From NCBI RefSeq assembly GCF_028823635.1, contig NZ_JAPEHU010000004.1, forward strand, positions 124,001 through 188,000: a stretch of DNA of 64,000 nucleotides, written 5' to 3'. Positions 37,791 to 46,419 of this stretch are shown piece after piece (within the stretch, counting starts at the first letter, position 1; each line of letters starts with the position of its first letter). Origin of the DNA: Demequina sp. B12. Lineage in GTDB: Bacteria; Actinomycetota; Actinomycetes; Actinomycetales; Demequinaceae. The position numbers and the translations under genes are program-made. The notes beneath the pieces were generated by a model that was not told the DNA's origin, did no database searches, and saw only the letters and a list, made by a program, of their open reading frames with translations.

Positions 37791-40336
37791 AGGCGGCACA
37801 ACGTGGCAACGGAGACACCTCGGCTCCGGACTACATGGACCGGCTCAGGTTCCCCGTCGACCCGTGGCGACTGATCGAGAACGAGTTCTCCAAGGATGAC
37901 CTGGGTGTGACCGAGACCCTGTTCGCGGTCGGCAACGGATACCTGGGGTTGCGCGGCAACGTCGAAGACGGCCACGACGCGCACGCCCACGGCACGTTCA
38001 TCAACGGCTTCCACGAGACCTGGGACATCCAGCACGCAGAAGAGGCCTACGGATTCGCGCGCACCGGGCAGACCATCGTCAACGTCCCCGACGCCAAGAT
38101 CATCCGTCTGTACGTCAACGACGAGCCGCTGCTGTTGTCCACCGCTGACCTCATCGAATACGAACGCGTGCTCGACATGCGCGAAGGCGTCATCACCCGC
38201 GAACTGCTGTGGCGTACACCCTCAGGTAACCGCGTGCGAGTCCGGTCGCGACGCATGGTGTCGTTCTCCCAGCGCCACCTGGCTGTCATGACCTACGAGG
38301 TGGAACTGCTGGATTCGGCTGCTCCGATCGCGCTGTCCTCCCAACTCCTCAACCGCCAAGCGGGACTCGACGAGTACCGTGCCACACCGGTGCATTCCGG
38401 AATGCTTGACCCGCGCAAAGGCTCCAACTTGGAAGAACGCGTGCTGGAGCCGCGTCTGCAGCACGCCGATGGCCCCCGCGTTGTCCTGGGGTACAAGGCG
38501 AAGAACTCCCACATGACTCTCGCCGCCGCGATGGAACACACCGTGGACTACGACGGCAAGTACGACATGGTCGAGGAGGTGGATCCTGACTACGCCAAGC
38601 ATGTGTTCCGCACCCGAATGGAACCCGGCCAGACCTTCAGCCTGACCAAAGTCGTCAGCTATCACACGTCCCGCCTGGTCCCGCCGCGGGAACTCGCCGA
38701 CCGCTGCCACCGCACCCTGGACCGTGTCCAGGCCGAGGGTGTCGAGACACAGTTCGAACACCAGCGCGGCTGGCTCGAAGACTTTTGGAACCGGTCCGAT
38801 GTCGAAGTCGAAGGACTCGACCACATCCAGCAGGCGGTGCGCTGGAACCTGTTCCAGCTGGCGCAGGCCGCCGCCCGCGGTGACGGGCTGGGAGTGCCCG
38901 CGAAGGGTGTGACAGGTTCCGGCTACGGAGGCCATTACTTCTGGGACTCCGAGGTGTATGTGATGCCGTTCTTCACATACACGTCGCCCATCATTGCCCG
39001 CAACGCGCTGCGCTACCGCTACCAGATGCTGCCCGCAGCCCGGCGCCGTGCCGGTGAACTCGCTCAGCACGGCGCGTTGTATCCGTGGCGCACCATCAAT
39101 GGTGAGGAAGCATCGGCGTACTATGCGGCAGGAACCGCGCAGTATCACATCGACGCAGATATCTCCTATGCGATCGACAAGTATGTGCGCGCCACCGGCG
39201 ACGACGAGTTCCTGGCGCGCAACGGCATCGACATCCTTGTCGAAACCGCACGTATGTGGGCGGACCTAGGGTTCTGGCGCAAGGTGGAAGGCAAGGGGGA
39301 GTCCTTCCGTATCCACGGAGTGACCGGCCCCGACGAGTACACCACCGTCGTCAACGACAACCTGTACACCAACGTGATGGCCCGCTTCAATCTGCGCTGC
39401 GCCGCCCAAGCCGTGCAGAAACTCAAGGACCGATGGCCCGAACAGCACGACAAAATGGTGGCCCGCCTCAACCTCACCGAGCACGAGGTCACCGAATGGA
39501 CGCGTGCTGCCGACGGCATGGCCGTGCTGTGGGATGACCTCCTGGGTATCCACCCGCAGGACGCGCTGTTCAACGAGCGCGAGGTCTGGGACCTGGCGAA
39601 CACCCCACCGGAGAAGCGGCCGCTCCTGCTGCACTTCCACCCGCTGGTGATCTACCGCTTCCAGGTTCTCAAGCAGGCCGATGTGGTGCTCGCGTTGTTC
39701 CTCCAAGGCGAGCACTTCACACCTGAGCAAAAACGCAAGGACTTCGAGTACTACGACCCGATCACGACGGGTGACTCGACTCTGTCGGGCGTGGTGCAGT
39801 CGATCATCGCGGCCGAGGTGGGCTACCACGAGCTTGCCCTGCGGTACTTCTGGGACAGCCTGTACGTGGACCTGGGAGACCTTCACGACAACGCCGCCGA
39901 TGGCGTCCACACGGCGTCGACCGGTGGCGTGTGGTCTGCACTGGTGTACGGCTTTGGTGGCTTCCGCGACCACGGCGACGTGCTGCGCTTTGATCCCCGC
40001 CTGCCTGAGGGCTGGACGTCGCTGACGTTCCGGCTCACGCAGCGAGGCACCCGAGTGAAGGTGACTGTGCGTGAAGAGTCCATCGCGTTCGCGATCGAGG
40101 AAGGCCCCGGCCTGACTATTGATGTCCGCGGTGAGCGCCACAGCCTGACTCAGTTGTCGGAACTTGAGGTGCCGTTGGACGGTCAGGGGGAACGCATTCC
40201 GGGCGCCCCCGATGCGGAGGCCTTCCACGGGACGGTGCGTGCCGATGGAACGGTCATCACGCCGTCCTTGCCCACGGAGATCGCCGAGACCTCTGAGTTT
40301 GAGCTCCCGGAGTCAGGGCAGTTGCACCCGCAGTAA
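37787..40336 (+). CDS. Glycoside hydrolase family 65 disaccharide phosphorylase
   Basis: 849 residues, typical for maltose/trehalose/kojibiose phosphorylases. Layout: N-terminal beta-sandwich (TETLFAVGNGYLGLRGN), helical (alpha/alpha)6 barrel with GYGGHYFWDSEVYVMPFF, the catalytic Glu in HGVTGPDEYTTVVND, and FEYYDPITTGDSTLSGVVQ (phosphate-binding), then a small C-terminal sheet. Exact substrate (maltose, trehalose, kojibiose, nigerose) cannot be told. Co-translated with the upstream mutase, and ended by a large palindrome. Confidence 0.92.
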   Translation: MKAAQRGNGDTSAPDYMDRLRFPVDPWRLIENEFSKDDLGVTETLFAVGNGYLGLRGNVEDGHDAHAHGTFINGFHETWDIQHAEEAYGFARTGQTIVNVPDAKIIRLYVNDEPLLLSTADLIEYERVLDMREGVITRELLWRTPSGNRVRVRSRRMVSFSQRHLAVMTYEVELLDSAAPIALSSQLLNRQAGLDEYRATPVHSGMLDPRKGSNLEERVLEPRLQHADGPRVVLGYKAKNSHMTLAAAMEHTVDYDGKYDMVEEVDPDYAKHVFRTRMEPGQTFSLTKVVSYHTSRLVPPRELADRCHRTLDRVQAEGVETQFEHQRGWLEDFWNRSDVEVEGLDHIQQAVRWNLFQLAQAAARGDGLGVPAKGVTGSGYGGHYFWDSEVYVMPFFTYTSPIIARNALRYRYQMLPAARRRAGELAQHGALYPWRTINGEEASAYYAAGTAQYHIDADISYAIDKYVRATGDDEFLARNGIDILVETARMWADLGFWRKVEGKGESFRIHGVTGPDEYTTVVNDNLYTNVMARFNLRCAAQAVQKLKDRWPEQHDKMVARLNLTEHEVTEWTRAADGMAVLWDDLLGIHPQDALFNEREVWDLANTPPEKRPLLLHFHPLVIYRFQVLKQADVVLALFLQGEHFTPEQKRKDFEYYDPITTGDSTLSGVVQSIIAAEVGYHELALRYFWDSLYVDLGDLHDNAADGVHTASTGGVWSALVYGFGGFRDHGDVLRFDPRLPEGWTSLTFRLTQRGTRVKVTVREESIAFAIEEGPGLTIDVRGERHSLTQLSELEVPLDGQGERIPGAPDAEAFHGTVRADGTVITPSLPTEIAETSEFELPESGQLHPQ

Positions 40337-40390
40337 ACGTGGCGGCGGCCCGCGCTTACCTGCCCGCCCCCGCCCCGCCGCCGCCGTACG

Positions 40391-40452
40391 CGTCAAATGG
40401 CTCCATTTAGCTGTTTTAGTGAGCTAAAACAGCTAAATGGAGCCATTTGACG
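40391..40452. repeat. 62-bp near-perfect AT-rich palindrome between converging operons
   Basis: Two 29-nt arms (40391-40419 and 40424-40452) are perfect inverted copies around a TGAG loop. Each arm also contains its own smaller palindrome, AAATGG-CT-CCATTT, so several cruciform folds are possible. The AT-rich content contrasts with the GC-rich surroundings. It lies 54 bp after the GH65 stop and 52 bp from the converging ABC gene end. It may act as a two-way terminator or be a small mobile palindromic element. Confidence 0.85.
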
Positions 40453-40503
40453 GAAGAGGGAGGGCGCAGAGGTGCACTCTGGTGGCGGCCATCGCCGATG
40501 CTG

Positions 40504-41238
40504 TTAGCGGTGGGTGACGCGTGCCAGGAACTCTTGGGTTTCCGGCTGCTGAGGGCTGTCGAAGATCGCTTCCGGGGTGCCCGCCTCGATGATCCTGCCG
40601 CCGTGCATGAACACCACGCGGTCCGCGACTTCACGAGCGAAGGCCATCTCGTGGGTGGCCATCAGGATCGTGGAGCCGGCGTCCTTCAGCCCGCGAACCA
40701 AGTCGAGCACCTCGCCGACCAGCATGGGGTCCAGCGCGGACGTGATTTCGTCCAGGAGCAGGAGTTCCGGGTCCGTCATGATGGCGCGCACGATCGCAAC
40801 ACGCTGCTGCTGGCCGCCGGAGAGTCGGTCGGGGTAGTCGCGGAGCTTCTCGCCCAAGCCAAAGCGCTCCAGAAGCTCGGTTCCGCGTGCGCGGGCAGAG
40901 TCAGCGTCTTCTCCGTGGACCTTGCGGGCCGCGAGGGTGACGTTGTCGATGACCCGCATGTGGGGGAACAGGTTGAACTGCTGGAACACCACACCGATGC
41001 GCGCGCGCACGGCGTCCGTGTCGATGCGGGGGTCGGTGATGTCGTCGCCGGACAGCAGAATCTGGCCGTCGTCCACACGCTCGATGAGGTTGATGGTGCG
41101 AAGGAGGGTGGACTTGCCGGAGCCGGAGGCCCCGATCAACACCACGACATCGTGATTGTTGAGGGTCAGGTCCACGCCCTGGAGCACAGCATTGTCACCA
41201 AAGCTCTTCCAGACGTTGCGGACGTCGAGGACGCTCAT
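40504..41238 (-). CDS. Polar amino-acid ABC transporter ATP-binding protein
   Basis: 244 residues, GlnQ/HisP type. Walker A IGASGSGKSTLLRTINLI, Q-loop VVFQQFNLFPHMRVIDNVTLA, signature RLSGGQQQRVAIVRAI, Walker B LLLLDEITSALDP, H-loop MATHEMAFAREVADRVVFM. Last gene of the minus-strand binding protein-permease-ATPase operon, overlapping the permease by 4 bp. Confidence 0.95.
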   Translation of the reverse strand: MSVLDVRNVWKSFGDNAVLQGVDLTLNNHDVVVLIGASGSGKSTLLRTINLIERVDDGQILLSGDDITDPRIDTDAVRARIGVVFQQFNLFPHMRVIDNVTLAARKVHGEDADSARARGTELLERFGLGEKLRDYPDRLSGGQQQRVAIVRAIMTDPELLLLDEITSALDPMLVGEVLDLVRGLKDAGSTILMATHEMAFAREVADRVVFMHGGRIIEAGTPEAIFDSPQQPETQEFLARVTHR

Positions 41239-42098
41239 ACGACGCCTCCGATCTGCTCGCGGCTGTTCATGCGCGCGGCGACGTAGTCGGTCAGGCGGGT
41301 CAGAGGAACGGAGATCACGATGAAGAGCAGTGCTGCGATCACGTATGGCGTGAAGTTGTACGTCGCAGCGACCTCAATCTGTGCGGCGCGGATCGCGTCC
41401 ACGGCACCGAGCACGGAGATCAGGCCCACATCCTTCTGCATCGACACAAAGTCGTTCATGAGGGCGGGAATCACGCGGCGCACACCCTGAGGAATGACGA
41501 CCATACGCAGCGTTTTTCCGTGGCTGAGTCCAAGCGAGCGCGCGGCAATGCGCTGGGACGAGTGCACGGATTCGATGCCGGCGCGGAGCACCTCAGCGAC
41601 GTAGGCGGAGTAGCACAGCGTGATGGAGATGGTGCCCCACACGGCGGCGTCCATGCGGGGAAAGATGTCGAGCGCGGGGATGCCGAAGCCCACCAGGAAC
41701 AGCACGATGAGCACGGGTACGCCGCGGAACATATCGACGTAGATGGTGGCGAGTGCGCGCAGCGGGAACCAGACCGGGCCGCGCAGCGAACGTAGGACCG
41801 CCAGCAGGGTGCCGAACACGGCGACACCGATCGCGGCGAAGAACAACGCCCGGATGTTGAGCCACAGGCCCTCGAGAATCGAGGGGAAGGCGTCTTTGCC
41901 GATTTCCCAGTTGAAGAACGTGTACTTCACGTCCTCCCAGCCGGGAGTGTTGACCAGGACAACCCACACGACGGCCACGAAGGCCACCGTGGAGGTCACC
42001 GCGATGAGGATGGAGCGCCGGGAGGCGTTGCTCCGGTAGTGGCGACGTTCGAGCTCGAGCTCACTGACCTGATGCGCCTGCGGCGCTCCATCCGTCAT
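41235..42098 (-). CDS. Polar amino-acid ABC transporter permease
   Basis: 287 residues with about five membrane helices after a long cytosolic N-terminus. HisM/GlnP family: AEVLRAGIESVHSSQRIAAR and the EAA loop ARSLGLSHGKTLRMVVIPQG that docks on the ATPase. Only one permease gene is present, so the channel is probably a homodimer. It starts 12 bp after the binding-protein stop. Confidence 0.94.
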   Translation of the reverse strand: MTDGAPQAHQVSELELERRHYRSNASRRSILIAVTSTVAFVAVVWVVLVNTPGWEDVKYTFFNWEIGKDAFPSILEGLWLNIRALFFAAIGVAVFGTLLAVLRSLRGPVWFPLRALATIYVDMFRGVPVLIVLFLVGFGIPALDIFPRMDAAVWGTISITLCYSAYVAEVLRAGIESVHSSQRIAARSLGLSHGKTLRMVVIPQGVRRVIPALMNDFVSMQKDVGLISVLGAVDAIRAAQIEVAATYNFTPYVIAALLFIVISVPLTRLTDYVAARMNSREQIGGVV

Positions 42099-42110
42099 GC
42101 GGCGATCCTG

Positions 42111-43010
42111 TTAGTTGAGGACGGGCACGTCGACCGCGGTCGACAGCCACTCGGTTTCGATGGCAGCGAGGGTGCCGTCTGCGTCGAGTGCGTCAACGGC
42201 AGCGGTCACGGCCTCGGTGTTGGGCGAGTCCTTGGGCAGGACGAAGCCGAAGTCGTCGCCGAACAGGCGCGAGGTGACCTGGCCCACGACAATCGCGTTG
42301 TCGAGTTCGACGTCCGTCAGGTAGAACGCGGAGGGGAGGTCGATGACGAACGCGTCAACCTGGCCCGAGTTGTAGGCGGCGACGGTGTCTTCTGCGGAGT
42401 TGAAGACGGCCAGGGCGTCCTTGCCGATCTCCTGCTCTGCGACGGTGTAGCTGGTGGTGCCGGAGGGCACGCCCAGCTTGTAGCCCGCGAGGTCTGCGAG
42501 AGTGTCGGCGCCAGCAAGCGTCGAGTCGGCGTCCGCGATGATCGCCTGGGTGGTGGTGTAGTACGGCGAGGAGAAATCCACGGCGTTCTTACGCTCGTCG
42601 GTGATGGAGAACTGCTGGATGTTCATGTCCCAGTCCTTGGGGCCGGGCGCGATGGCCGACTCGAAGGACGTGCGGACCCAGACGACCTGCTCGGGGGTGT
42701 AGCCGAGCTCTTCTGCCACGGCGTATGCCACAGCGGACTCGAAGCCTTCACCGTTGGCGGGGTCGTCGTTCACCATCCAGGGCTGGTAGACGGGGTTTCC
42801 GGTAGCGATAGTGAGGACTCCGTCGGTAACGGTGTCCAGGGGCGCTTCGCCGGTGACGGTCGAGGTCGCGGTCGACTCGGGGGTTCCGGTCGCGGCGTCG
42901 GTGGGGGTTGCCGAGGTGTCAGCGTCGCTGGCCGACGAGCAGCCGGCGAGTGCGAGGGCGGACACGGCGACGGCCACGAGGGAGGCGCGGCTCAGGGTGC
43001 GTGCAGTCAT
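42111..43010 (-). CDS. Amino-acid ABC transporter substrate-binding lipoprotein
   Basis: 299 residues, family 3 solute-binding protein. Lipobox ALALAGC (Cys about 24), a Thr/Ala linker, then the two-lobed binding domain: VLTIATGNPVYQPWMV, VAYAVAEELGYTPEQVVWVR, MNIQQFSITDERKNAVDFS, ANLPSAFYL-like region and KDSPNTEAVTAAVDAL. The ligand is likely a polar amino acid, not specified by sequence. The first gene of its operon; the 70 bp upstream hold its promoter. Confidence 0.93.
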   Translation of the reverse strand: MTARTLSRASLVAVAVSALALAGCSSASDADTSATPTDAATGTPESTATSTVTGEAPLDTVTDGVLTIATGNPVYQPWMVNDDPANGEGFESAVAYAVAEELGYTPEQVVWVRTSFESAIAPGPKDWDMNIQQFSITDERKNAVDFSSPYYTTTQAIIADADSTLAGADTLADLAGYKLGVPSGTTSYTVAEQEIGKDALAVFNSAEDTVAAYNSGQVDAFVIDLPSAFYLTDVELDNAIVVGQVTSRLFGDDFGFVLPKDSPNTEAVTAAVDALDADGTLAAIETEWLSTAVDVPVLN

Positions 43011-43081
43011 GCTTTCTCCAGATTGTTCAGGTGAGGCGGAGCGGGGTCGACGCTGATCGCTCCCTGATAGCGCCGTTAAGT

Positions 43082-43519
43082 CTAACGGTCAGCGGCGAGC
43101 GCCCAGTCGGCAAAGTCGAATCCGGGGCTGACCACGCAACTGACGAGCACCTCGTCGCTCGCCGCGAGGCGTGCGGCTTGCCACGTTCCCGCTGGTACGA
43201 CGGCCATGGGTACGTGGCCAGCCGTGAGGTCTGGGCCCAGAATGAAGGTTTCCACAGCATCGGCCGGTTGCTGGCCTTCGCCGCCCAGGCGCAGTTCGAG
43301 CGTGCCTGGACCGTGCCACAGCCAAAGTTCGTCGGAGCTGACCACGTGCCAGGCGGATTCTTCACCGGGCGGTAGCAGGTAGTGGATGCAGGTGGCTGCG
43401 GGACGGATCCCGCCGGCGGTGTCCACGGGGACGGCGCCGGTCCAGACGCGGCGAAACCATCCACCTTCGGGGTGGGGTTTCAGGCCCAGGGCCGATGCTG
43501 TGGTTGGCGTGGCGTTCAT
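43082..43519 (-). CDS. Cupin-domain protein (DUF985 family)
   Basis: 145 residues. DUF985 markers: LKPHPEGGWFRRVW, YLLPPGEESAWHVVSSDELW (metal/ligand site of the cupin barrel), GHVPMAVVPAGTWQAARL and VSPGFDFADWALA. Function of the family is unknown; some act on sugars. The start overlaps the amidohydrolase stop by 4 bp, so it belongs to the sahH-like/amidohydrolase operon. Confidence 0.88.
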   Translation of the reverse strand: MNATPTTASALGLKPHPEGGWFRRVWTGAVPVDTAGGIRPAATCIHYLLPPGEESAWHVVSSDELWLWHGPGTLELRLGGEGQQPADAVETFILGPDLTAGHVPMAVVPAGTWQAARLAASDEVLVSCVVSPGFDFADWALAADR

Positions 43520-44823
43520 CCCGTTACTCCTGTTTCGGTGCGGAACCGTTCGGTGGTGTGGCGGACTCGGCCGGCGGTGACGGTTGCGGCGGTGTGGCCG
43601 TCGCCTGCTTCTGCGAGTGTCTGGATGGTGGACGGGATGTCTGTCACGGGGACGTCGAAGAACGCGAGGTCTGCCATGGCGCCGACTGCGAGGTAGCCGG
43701 TGCGGCGGGGGCCTTCGTCGATTCCCATGGCGTGTGCGCCGCCCAAGGTGGCGGCGGTGAGGAGGCGTTCCGCGAGGTCGTCGTGGGAGTAGCCCTGGTT
43801 GCGTGCGATCGCCATGAGCGTCGCGACTTCACCCATGGGGTCCAGTGACGGGGATGAGGACAGCGAGTCTGTGCCGATTGCGATGGGGCTGCCTTCGCGT
43901 AGGTAGGCGGCGATGGGTGGGTTGTCCAGGCCGATGATCTCGTTGGAGCGGGGGCACAGAGCCACGGTGGTGCCGCGTGCGCGCAGGATGGCGCGGTCGC
44001 GTTCGGACATGTAGACGCCGTGTGCCACGTGGCAGTCGGGCCCCAACACGCCCAAGTGGTCCACGTAGTCCGTGGCGGAGGTGCCGTAGCCCGCTTGACG
44101 CAGTTCTCGCAGGCTTCCCAGACCTTGTGACTGCCAGGGCCCCAGGTCCGCTTCGAACTCGCGTTCAATGCCGGATTCGCCTAGGTGGATGTGGATGCGG
44201 CGGCCACGTTCGCGGACGATGTCCGGGATTTCCAGCAGCGGCACAATCTCAAGCGAGTACGGGGCGTGGGGGCTGAGCCCGGAGCCGGGACGGTCGGGCA
44301 TGGAGTCCAGGGCTGCTTCAACTTCTGCGCGGCCGTGCTTGCGCCATTCGTCGTTGGACCAGTCGATGACTTCCCAGTACGCGATTCCTGCTAGCCCAGC
44401 GTCGTGGAGCGCGGTGGCGGCTTCAGGGTTGGTCACGATGTCCGCGGCAGCGGTGACGCCTGCGGCGATCATCATCTGCGCACCGGCAGCCGCGTCTGCA
44501 GCCCAGTCGTGTGCGCGGGCGTACACGGGGTTGAAGCCGGTGACCCAGTCTTCGAACCCGTTGTACTGGCGGGTCGCTACTTCCGCCATGCCGGTGTACT
44601 GCAGGTGTGTGTGGGCGTTGACGAGTCCAGGCATGAGGACGCCGGGCCAGCGCACATGTTCGACGGGGATGCCGCGTTCTGCGAGGGACGCTTCAACCCA
44701 GGAGCGTTCGCCTACGTGCAGGATGCGTTCGCCGCGCACCGCGATCGCGCCGTCCAGGATGGGTGGGGCGGTGATGGGGAGGACAAGGTCCGCTGAGTAC
44801 AGCGTGACGGGGAACGTTGCCAT
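43516..44823 (-). CDS. Amidohydrolase of the TrzA/MtaD nucleoside-deaminase type
   Basis: 435 residues. Metal-dependent TIM-barrel deaminase motifs: HxH in LVNAHTHLQYTGM, His in IHIHLGESGIE, His in CHVAHGVYM, Asp in IAIGTDSLSSSPSLDP. Closest types are MTA/SAH/5'-deoxyadenosine deaminases and related ring deaminases. Adjacent to a SAH-hydrolase homologue (9-bp gap), with AAGGAG before ATG 44823, which points to SAH or another adenosyl thioether as substrate. Other amine substrates remain possible. Confidence 0.85.
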   Translation of the reverse strand: MATFPVTLYSADLVLPITAPPILDGAIAVRGERILHVGERSWVEASLAERGIPVEHVRWPGVLMPGLVNAHTHLQYTGMAEVATRQYNGFEDWVTGFNPVYARAHDWAADAAAGAQMMIAAGVTAAADIVTNPEAATALHDAGLAGIAYWEVIDWSNDEWRKHGRAEVEAALDSMPDRPGSGLSPHAPYSLEIVPLLEIPDIVRERGRRIHIHLGESGIEREFEADLGPWQSQGLGSLRELRQAGYGTSATDYVDHLGVLGPDCHVAHGVYMSERDRAILRARGTTVALCPRSNEIIGLDNPPIAAYLREGSPIAIGTDSLSSSPSLDPMGEVATLMAIARNQGYSHDDLAERLLTAATLGGAHAMGIDEGPRRTGYLAVGAMADLAFFDVPVTDIPSTIQTLAEAGDGHTAATVTAGRVRHTTERFRTETGVTG

Positions 44824-44832
44824 CGGTTCTCC

Positions 44833-46317
44833 TTAAGAGCCGTCAGGGGAGGGGAAGGGTGGGCGGCCAACGGTGTAGCGCGGGGAACGCCAGTCCGTGC
44901 TTCCGGCCGATGCGCGGGTCGCGCCAGGTTCGAGTGCGATGCCACGTACGTGGGCTGCGGTGGCGGCGACGTGCGTGACCGCCGAGTCTGACAGGGGGTG
45001 GACACCGACGGTGGGCCGGGTTTGCACTACTTCTGCGATGGCCGCGAGTTGGGTCGCAAAAGACAGGTCCATGATCTCGATGGGGTTGCCTTCTGCGGCG
45101 GTGACGTTGATGCATCCGCCACGGTCCACGATCAGGGTTCCGGTGGCGGTGCGTTCCACATGGGGTGCGACGGGTGTGAGCGCACCGTGCCAGGCAATCT
45201 CGCCGGGCACGCCGCCGGCGACTGCGACGGCGGCTGCGGCATCCGTCAGGTCTGCGCTGACCGTTGCCGGCCATCCGGTTGCGGACACCACGAGCGCTCC
45301 CTCAGCCAGGGCATCGGCGGTGTCGACGCGGAAGCCGTCGTGGAGTGCCAGCAACGCTCGGGCCGGGTCAATCTCGCTGACGGACACGTCCACGCCGAGT
45401 GCCCGCAGATGCGCGGCCACGCCTACTCCCACCGGCCCATACCCGATGACCAGGGCGGGCTGATCGCGGACAGATACCCCGGCATCGGCCAACAGGTCTG
45501 CGATGGCGAGCACGCAGCTTTGGCCGGTGCCATAGCGGTTGTCGAAGCCGGTCTTGGTGATGGCGTCGTTCACAGCGATCACCCCCGTGGCGAGCACTCC
45601 CGCGTCTTGCATATGGCGCAAGGGGGCGAGTCCGCTGGTGGTTTCTTCGGTGGCGCCTATCCAGCGGCTCACCTGATGGGGGCGGTGTTCGTGGGATAGG
45701 CGGGTGATGTGCGAGCCGTCGTCGACCAGCACATCGAAGCCGCGGTCAATGAACTGCAGCGCGGCCTCGAGCTCCTGCGCGGGGGTGACCTCGGCGGATG
45801 CGTCGACGGGTACCCCGCGGTCACGCAGTGCCTGTGCCACGGCAGTGTCGGTTTCGTCCGGGTGGGCGTACACCGCGACCGTTGCGCCGGCCTGAGCCAA
45901 GAGCAGGGCCAAGTTCGCAGTCTTGGGCTCGAGCGTCATCGACACCCCGACCGACAGGCCGCGCACCGTCCCTTGTTGGGCGAGTTCGGCGGCAATCGCG
46001 GTGGAGACGGGCATGTGTGCGGCGGCGAAGTCGAGGCGGCCTGCAGCGTCCCCACGCCCGCCTGTGGGCTCACCGCCCATGGTGATGGCGCCGGTGTCGA
46101 TGTCGAATACGACCGTGTCGCGGGTGAGGTCCCGCTCCGCGTGGGCCGGGGCGTCAGTCACGTCGACGCGGGCACCCATCGCCGCAAGCATGCCGGTGAG
46201 GGCTTCCGCCACGGGCCCTTCACCGGCGACTCGCATGGGTCGTCCGGCGATGAGCAGGTTGGTGTCGGAGGCGAAGCGACGCAGCAGTCGCTCCGCATCG
46301 CTGCGCGCATCGGTCAT
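44833..46317 (-). CDS. Divergent adenosylhomocysteinase (SAH hydrolase) homologue
   Basis: 494 residues from ATG 46317 (the long upstream extension overlaps mfd and is not coding). Shows the SAH-hydrolase scaffold in altered form: DVLVDDGSHITRLSHEH replaces the usual DDGGDLT site, ATEETTSGLAPLRHM, AVNDAITKTGFDNRYGTGQS, the NAD-fold GYGPVGVGVAAHLRALGVDV (canonical GYGDVGKG) and EIMDLSFATQLAAIAEV. The normal C-terminal KPDHYRY tail is absent. It may hydrolyse SAH or a deaminated or otherwise modified analogue. Confidence 0.8.
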   Translation of the reverse strand: MTDARSDAERLLRRFASDTNLLIAGRPMRVAGEGPVAEALTGMLAAMGARVDVTDAPAHAERDLTRDTVVFDIDTGAITMGGEPTGGRGDAAGRLDFAAAHMPVSTAIAAELAQQGTVRGLSVGVSMTLEPKTANLALLLAQAGATVAVYAHPDETDTAVAQALRDRGVPVDASAEVTPAQELEAALQFIDRGFDVLVDDGSHITRLSHEHRPHQVSRWIGATEETTSGLAPLRHMQDAGVLATGVIAVNDAITKTGFDNRYGTGQSCVLAIADLLADAGVSVRDQPALVIGYGPVGVGVAAHLRALGVDVSVSEIDPARALLALHDGFRVDTADALAEGALVVSATGWPATVSADLTDAAAAVAVAGGVPGEIAWHGALTPVAPHVERTATGTLIVDRGGCINVTAAEGNPIEIMDLSFATQLAAIAEVVQTRPTVGVHPLSDSAVTHVAATAAHVRGIALEPGATRASAGSTDWRSPRYTVGRPPFPSPDGS

Positions 46318-46419
46318 ATCCACAAGTCTAAGTTCCCTGGCCTGACGCACACGCTTCGCACCTGGGAACGTAGGATGAGCACGCCGGAAATTCCGGTCCT
46401 TTGGCATGCCTGGAGAAGC

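Noticed and set aside
45709-46374. N-terminal extension of mfd by 222 codons
   Set aside because: Overlaps the SAH hydrolase homologue on the other strand and has no Mfd similarity; the internal start at 46420 has a ribosome-binding site.
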